NCBI RefSeq assembly: GCF_026013905.1
Contig: NZ_CP110257.1
Location: 3,209,501 to 3,273,500, forward strand
DNA: 64,000 bases
Reading direction: 5' to 3'
Origin: Schlegelella aquatica
Lineage (GTDB): Bacteria; Pseudomonadota; Gammaproteobacteria; Burkholderiales; Burkholderiaceae_C
Shown: piece after piece, positions 62,609-64,000 of the stretch
Layout: the number at the start of each line of letters is the position of its first letter
Numbering within the stretch: the stretch's first letter is position 1
The notes under the pieces: generated by a model
Told to the model about the DNA's origin: nothing
The model's input: only the letters and a program-made list of their open reading frames with translations
Database searches by the model: none
Program-made: the position numbers and the translations under genes

Positions 62609-63028
62609 CTATCGACCTGCCTCTCCGAGGGCCTTCTCCACGAGCTGATCCAAGATGGCTGCTTCTATCTCGAACTCCAGTAACGCCATTGCCACGTTCC
62701 ACTCCGAAACCCCGCCCGACACGGAGAGGGCGTGCGTAAAGATGAGGGTGCTCTCCTCTGACACGTACGCCCCCGTCATGAAAGCCAAGTCCGAGTTAAG
62801 GCTGTTGGCGGCACTTAGCAGCGCCCCCTCATTCGCGTGGTGCCGGGACGATGCGGTCGACGGTCGCAGGAATCTTACTTGGTGACGCCCAATCACAGCG
62901 ACCACGATGGTTTGGTCGTGAACCGTGACTTTCAAACATCCGTTCTCGTCGATGTCTACGGACTTCACGTCTGCCCGTACAAGCGCATCCCGGAGTCGCC
63001 CGAGAGAAAGATTTTCCGGAGATATCAT
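62609..63028 (-). CDS. YbjN-domain protein
   Basis: 139 residues resembling the YbjN (type III secretion chaperone-like/sensory) fold: ISPENLSLGRLRDALVRADVKSVDIDENGCLKVTVHDQTIVVAVIGRHQVRFL, then NSDLAFMTGAYVSEESTLIFTHALSVSGGVSEWNVAMALLEFEIEAAILDQLVEKAL. Role unknown; E. coli YbjN overexpression alters motility and stress. GC is lower than the window average. An IS5-family element ends 15 nt upstream of the ATG, so the native promoter has been removed. 20 nt after its stop is an integron-core-like GTCTAAC. Confidence 0.8.
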   Translation of the reverse strand: MISPENLSLGRLRDALVRADVKSVDIDENGCLKVTVHDQTIVVAVIGRHQVRFLRPSTASSRHHANEGALLSAANSLNSDLAFMTGAYVSEESTLIFTHALSVSGGVSEWNVAMALLEFEIEAAILDQLVEKALGEAGR

Positions 63029-63042
63029 GATCGACGAATTAG

Positions 63043-64000
63043 GGAAGGTCTGCACAAAGCCCCCTGAACCGTGCCTGCGCCCCGAGTGACTCGAAATCGA
63101 ATGTCTGCGATGCCCCCTTCGGCCCCAATGCGCCAACACTCCCGCCGATTCGGTGGCCGTGGCGGCCCCGCAGGCCCATTTCGGGCGCACTATGCCCCGG
63201 CTCCCAGGAGTTGGCGGCGCGCCAGCCACAGGTTGGCCAGCGCAAACAGCGTGTGCAGCTGCGCCGTGTTCTTGGCCAGGCCCCGGTAGCGCACCTTCAC
63301 ATGCCCGAACTGGCGCTTGACCACCCGGAAGGGATGTTCCACCTTGGCCCGGATGCGCGCCTTCAAACGCTCGAGTTGCTCGGTCAGCCCTTCGATGGGA
63401 TCGGTCTTGTCCAAGGCCCGCCGCTGGCCCGGCTTCATGGCGATGTGCCACTGCACTCCGGGCGGCGCGTCAGCTCGTTTGCCCGCACCCTGGTAGCCCG
63501 CATCGGCAAACACGTCGCGCTCGTGCCCATGCAGCAGGCTGGCGGCCTCGACCACGTCGTTGACGTGCCCGCCAGTGCCGCGCGCGGTGTGCACCAGGCC
63601 CGAGTCGGCATCCACGCCGATGTGGCACTTCATGCCGAAGTACCACTGCTGGCCCTTGCGGCTTTGCTTCATCTCGGGATCACGCTGCCCCGAGGCGTTC
63701 TTGGTGGAGCTCGGGGCTGCGATCAGCGTGGCATCCACCACCGTGCCGCTCCTGAGCAGCAACCCCTTGGCGCCCAGCAGGTCGTTGACGGTCTTCAGCA
63801 TCTGGGCGGCCAGCTGGTGCTGTTCGAGCACGTGGCGGAACCTCAGGATGGTGCTCTCGTCGGGCAGCCGTTCGTCCCAGCCTTCCAGTCCGGCGAACTC
63901 GCGAAACAGCGGCACGTCGTGCAGCGCCTCTTCCATGGCCGGGTCGCTCAGGTTGAACCACTGCTGCATGAAGTGGATGCGCAGCATGGTCTCCGGGGCA
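63043..64000 (-). mobile_element. IS5-family insertion sequence, one end (continues past the window)
   Basis: The left end is placed at 63043, where GGAAGGTCTGCACAAAG begins, resembling IS5-group terminal inverted repeats. It is preceded by TTAG (63039-63042), which fits the 4-bp YTAR target duplicated by IS5 elements. The second end and the matching target copy are outside the window. The interior holds the transposase and ~145 nt of non-coding terminal sequence. Confidence 0.8.
63190..64000 (-). CDS. IS5-family DDE transposase (5' end outside window)
   Basis: The C-terminal ~270 residues of a transposase of the IS5 group. Signs: MQQWFNLSDPAMEEALHDVPLFREFAGLE, PDESTILRFRHVLEQH, first catalytic Asp in VVDATLIAAPSSTKN, second in VFADAGYQGAGKR, and the Glu in RAKVEHPFRVVKRQFGHVKVRYRGL. 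Frame is open to the right edge with no damage, so it may be active. The C-terminus LFALANLWLARRQLL is that of the group. Confidence 0.93.
   Translation of the reverse strand, partial: APETMLRIHFMQQWFNLSDPAMEEALHDVPLFREFAGLEGWDERLPDESTILRFRHVLEQHQLAAQMLKTVNDLLGAKGLLLRSGTVVDATLIAAPSSTKNASGQRDPEMKQSRKGQQWYFGMKCHIGVDADSGLVHTARGTGGHVNDVVEAASLLHGHERDVFADAGYQGAGKRADAPPGVQWHIAMKPGQRRALDKTDPIEGLTEQLERLKARIRAKVEHPFRVVKRQFGHVKVRYRGLAKNTAQLHTLFALANLWLARRQLLGAGA

Overview
The window is GC-rich (about 70 percent by eye) chromosomal DNA. Gene content and protein sequences point to a betaproteobacterium of the order Burkholderiales, probably the Rubrivivax-Leptothrix-Caldimonas neighbourhood. The markers are an OxyR whose cysteines fall exactly at 199 and 208, PilT/PilU, TonB-ExbB-ExbD behind a Fur box, GTP-type PEP carboxykinase, class III CoA-transferase and LysR regulators. 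The placement is inference from protein style and synteny, not from a marker phylogeny.

Layout. 0-2 kb: rsmI (cut by the left edge) / yraN - SIS protein - BON lipoprotein, the same order as the E. coli yra cluster. 2-6 kb: a beta-hydroxyacid dehydrogenase, then pilU - cyclic-nucleotide-binding protein - pilT. 6-12 kb: yggS, lrp / putA and proC (proline breakdown and synthesis). 11.6-15 kb: ubiA, a CigR-like protein, dps and oxyR (peroxide defence). 15-20 kb: recG, then queA and tgt (queuosine tRNA modification) with an AbrB/Doc toxin-antitoxin pair between them. 20-28 kb: CAAX-type membrane protease, CoA-transferase, ChaN-like protein, ferredoxin-NADP reductase, tonB-exbB-exbD, MOSC protein and a TupA-like binding protein. 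28-35 kb: pckG, LysR genes, dadA - lysE and argP. 35-45 kb: EamA exporter, PhoD and PhoX phosphatases, fasciclin protein, TetR, UspA and mmsA. 45-50 kb: an SsuABC-type ABC transporter carrying a repeat array, an SDR remnant, marC and a SPW protein. 50-58 kb: chrA, modABC, azlCD and an unusual XRE-cupin-methyltransferase fusion. 58-64 kb: creA, a Pal-like lipoprotein, yhhQ, a GMC oxidoreductase, a frameshifted membrane gene, a YbjN protein and an IS5-family element that runs off the right edge. The last 2 kb look lower in GC than the rest and read as recent, decaying accessory DNA.

The most unusual feature is a family of GC-rich, multi-hairpin repeats with units of 78, 79 and 80 bp, present at six loci. 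At four loci the unit GGCCCGGCGC... begins at the base after a stop codon (ubiA, recG, phoD, pal). A diverged 80-bp version joins the substrate-binding and ATPase genes of the ABC transporter. Each of its units carries an RBS, an ATG and a 27-codon reading frame whose TGA overlaps the next ATG, so the array is a chain of translationally coupled mini-ORFs ending in the ATPase gene. One 80-bp unit differs from the others by a compensatory base-pair change in a hairpin stem, which argues that the structure is selected.

Regulatory sites that can be read directly include a Fur box before tonB, an OxyR-type half-site pair before oxyR, an FNR/ANR-type site before uspA, a 9-bp inverted repeat between lrp and putA, and a strong rightward terminator at 40.5 kb with no gene upstream of it, which marks a candidate small RNA. 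No tRNA, rRNA, CRISPR array or replication origin was seen.
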